Of a DNA stretch of 5,403 bases, positions 5,344 through 5,403 are shown in pieces. Origin of the DNA: JBBQIY01 sp964618405 (GTDB lineage: Bacteria > Verrucomicrobiota > Kiritimatiellia > RFP12 > UBA3636); contig CAZUAY010000272.1 in the NCBI GenBank assembly GCA_964618405.1, positions 1 to 5,403 of the forward strand, given 5' to 3'. Position 1 is the first letter of the stretch. The number at the start of each line of letters is the position of its first letter. The notes below the pieces were generated by a model, which ran no database searches, was not told the DNA's origin, and saw only the letters and a list, made by a program, of their open reading frames with translations. Position numbers and translations under genes: made by a program.

Positions 5344-5403
5344 CCGAGTCCTGAGAACCTGACATACCCCCATAAACACGTGGAAAAAAGCAAAATAATT
5401 GCC
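5344..5403 (-). promoter_or_regulatory. Putative CRISPR leader (partial)
   Basis: By repeat orientation, the sequence right of 5343 is the leader. No repeat occurs within the 60 nt that remain, so the array ends here. The distal part (about 5381-5403) is AT-rich with A-runs that are T-runs on the transcribed - strand, as leaders often are. No clear -10/-35 pair is visible before the window edge. If a I-C operon is present, cas2 and cas1 would be expected nearest, to the right and on the - strand. Confidence 0.5.

Noticed and set aside
5377..5383. CACGTGG in the leader as part of a third, decayed CRISPR repeat
   Set aside because: It shares only this 7-mer with the repeat core, is out of register with the 34-nt spacer length, and lacks the repeat ends.

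Overview
The window holds two independent transcription units on the + strand and the end of a small CRISPR array read on the - strand. The organism is probably a Gram-negative anaerobe, with PVC (Verrucomicrobiota-like) or Bacteroidota-like ancestry as the best guess. The reasons are weak Shine-Dalgarno signals before most starts, a secreted SGNH hydrolase of a style common in Verrucomicrobiota, and a biotin synthase resembling those of anaerobes. This placement rests on recalled sequence resemblance, not on a search.

Layout. Positions 1-296 are non-coding and hold a duplicated 10-mer, a widely spaced inverted repeat and a plausible sigma-70-type promoter (184-212). Positions 297-3771 are a compact biotin cluster, bioB-bioA-bioF, with a 5-nt gap and then a 1-nt stop/start overlap. 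Positions 3772-4047 are an intergenic spacer with a hairpin just after bioF and a run of 14 A. Positions 4048-4872 encode an exported SGNH/GDSL hydrolase. Positions 4873-5245 have no convincing gene but contain several hairpins, including a terminator-like one at 5161-5180. Positions 5246-5343 are a two-repeat, one-spacer CRISPR of type I-C repeat style, followed by a putative leader to the window end.

How the genes work together. BioF condenses a pimeloyl thioester with alanine to give KAPA, and BioA converts KAPA to DAPA using SAM as amino donor. BioD, which is not in this window, would make dethiobiotin. BioB then inserts sulfur to give biotin. The pimeloyl-forming genes (bioC, bioH or equivalents) are also absent here. 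The SGNH hydrolase is exported and is unlikely to belong to this pathway.

Most notable points. BioB keeps the radical-SAM cysteines but has Ser in place of one canonical auxiliary-cluster cysteine, and a new Cys in the motif equivalent to E. coli YNHNLDT. The CRISPR is minimal, and its orientation predicts that any cas genes lie just beyond the right edge. I see no clear sign of a wholly new system; the rest looks ordinary.
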